Under the pieces are notes generated by a model. The model had not been told where the DNA came from. It was given only the letters and a program-made list of their open reading frames with translations, and did no database searches. Source: Paenibacillus sp. SYP-B4298 (GTDB lineage Bacteria; Bacillota; Bacilli; Paenibacillales; Paenibacillaceae). From it: 64,000 bases of DNA. How positions within the stretch are numbered: position 1 is the first letter of the stretch; each line of letters begins with the position of its first letter. Below, one piece after another: positions 63,259 through 64,000 of the stretch. Location: positions 186,001 to 250,000 of the forward strand of contig NZ_CP115484.1 in the NCBI RefSeq assembly GCF_027627475.1. Direction: 5' to 3'. Both the position numbers and the translations under genes were made by a program.

Positions 63259-64000
63259 ATGGCTGTTGTTATTCGCAATACTGTGCAAGAGATCAAGCTG
63301 AAACTATTGCAATCGATACATGCGGCTACCCGCAAGGGAGCGGCTGGCGGCGTCATTCTGGCGCCCTGTGCGAAGATGAATCCGAAGCAGGTCGAGCAGG
63401 CGGGCGATCTGCTTGGCAACAATGAGGCGGCTCTCTCCTTTCATTGCTTCTACGATGCGCCGAACCAGATGCTCTGCGCGGTCGCGGAGGGCGGGGGGCT
63501 GGGCAGCACCCATTACGCTTCCTTGGCCTTGAAGGATCGGCTGCAGCAACAGCAGCTTCTGCAGGGGCAGCTCGTGGTGGCGAGCTTCCCGGAGAGTGCA
63601 CAGCCGACCGAAGCGATGGTCGAGGCGATGCTGGAGCAGGCGTTCCAGAGCAAGGGGAAGGAGGGAGACATCCGCTTCTTTGCGCCGCATCAGGCGGCGT
63701 GCTCGGTGCTGCTCGCCGAGCCGGATGATATCGTGCGCGACTTCATCAAGATACGGCTGGAGCTGAAGGGCTATCTCGTCCATGAGGCGAGGGACGGGCA
63801 GGAGGCCTATGATGCGTTCCTCCGGCACAGACCTGACCTTGTCGTGACCGAGCTGAACCTGGCTATTCTCGATGGGTACCAGTTGATCCGCAGCATCCAG
63901 GAGCAGGCGCAAGGTTCCGGGCAAGTGATTGTACTGACGGACAAGCTGCAGGAGGAGAGCCGGAGTCGCGCCTATGAATCAGGGGCTGCGGATTATGTGA
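63259..64000 (+). CDS. Receiver-domain protein, partial (runs off the window)
   Basis: An open frame of 247 codons without stop, from ATG 63259 with AAGGAGTGG upstream. The first 150 residues match no recognised domain. A response-regulator receiver domain starts near residue 152 (VLLAEPDDIVRDFIKIRLEL). The usual phospho-acceptor Asp is replaced by Glu: DLVVTELNLAILDGYQL. The later Thr (VIVLTDK) is kept; the conserved Lys lies beyond the edge. It follows the GT2 gene directly and probably regulates the synthase, possibly without phosphorylation. Confidence 0.75.
   Translation, partial: MAVVIRNTVQEIKLKLLQSIHAATRKGAAGGVILAPCAKMNPKQVEQAGDLLGNNEAALSFHCFYDAPNQMLCAVAEGGGLGSTHYASLALKDRLQQQQLLQGQLVVASFPESAQPTEAMVEAMLEQAFQSKGKEGDIRFFAPHQAACSVLLAEPDDIVRDFIKIRLELKGYLVHEARDGQEAYDAFLRHRPDLVVTELNLAILDGYQLIRSIQEQAQGSGQVIVLTDKLQEESRSRAYESGAADYV

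Noticed and set aside
1-64000. CRISPR arrays, tRNA or rRNA genes
   Set aside because: No regularly spaced repeats or recognisable tRNA/rRNA sequence was seen on either strand by reading; a dedicated scan was not possible.

Overview
The window reads as a chromosomal segment of a Paenibacillus-like Bacillota. The grounds are the Paenibacillus-style plant-polysaccharide enzymes (GH74, several GH43, GH127), LplB/LplC-type sugar importers, a YesM/YesN-type two-component pair, strong GGAGG ribosome binding sites, and an NRPS end followed by exporters. The species cannot be named from the sequence alone.

Layout. (1) 1-5507: the 3' end of a non-ribosomal peptide synthetase (adenylation domain with a threonine-type pocket, carrier domain, terminal thioesterase), then two overlapping ABC exporter genes. 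Order and sizes resemble the pmxB-pmxC-pmxD part of polymyxin-type clusters. (2) 5636-16727: a GNAT gene, then a FadR/GntR regulator flanked by two near-identical palindromes. It is followed by an AtuA/DUF1446 protein, a DUF4387 protein, an AraC regulator, a complete sugar-type ABC importer and two ADP-ribosylglycohydrolase-family proteins. This looks like an uncharacterised catabolic unit for a ribosylated or other glycosylated compound.

(3) 16998-30921: a visibly more AT-rich patchwork of small accessory genes: GNATs, an APH(6)-like kinase, a HIT protein, a cN-I-type 5'-nucleotidase, a deaminase, HxlR, an IMPase, a YtrA-type regulator with an ABC transporter. It holds several broken genes and a tandem duplication with deletion scars. 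(4) 31105-41636: an alpha/beta hydrolase, a secreted GH74-X2-CBM3 xyloglucanase, a MITE-like element, a DUF4256 gene, a LacI regulator divergent from cysDN (sulfate adenylylation), and an unknown membrane-anchored protein.

(5) 41802-57698: an arabinose-polymer utilisation locus. It has an AraC regulator divergent from three hydrolases (two GH43 and one GH127 beta-L-arabinofuranosidase-type), then a YesMN two-component system, a sugar-binding lipoprotein, two permeases and another GH43. Extracellular enzymes would release oligosaccharides, the transporter would import them and the cytoplasmic enzymes would trim them. (6) 58294-64000: an operon of a membrane-anchored clan GH-A glycosidase, a HEAT-repeat membrane protein, a processive GT2 synthase and a protein with an atypical receiver domain. 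It is a plausible, possibly undescribed, exopolysaccharide synthesis system that runs off the window.

The most interesting candidates are the AtuA/DUF4387/ADP-ribosylglycohydrolase unit and the GT2/HEAT/glycosidase/receiver unit. The duplication scars at 27-32.5 kb and the MITE pair are the clearest structural signals not explained by genes.
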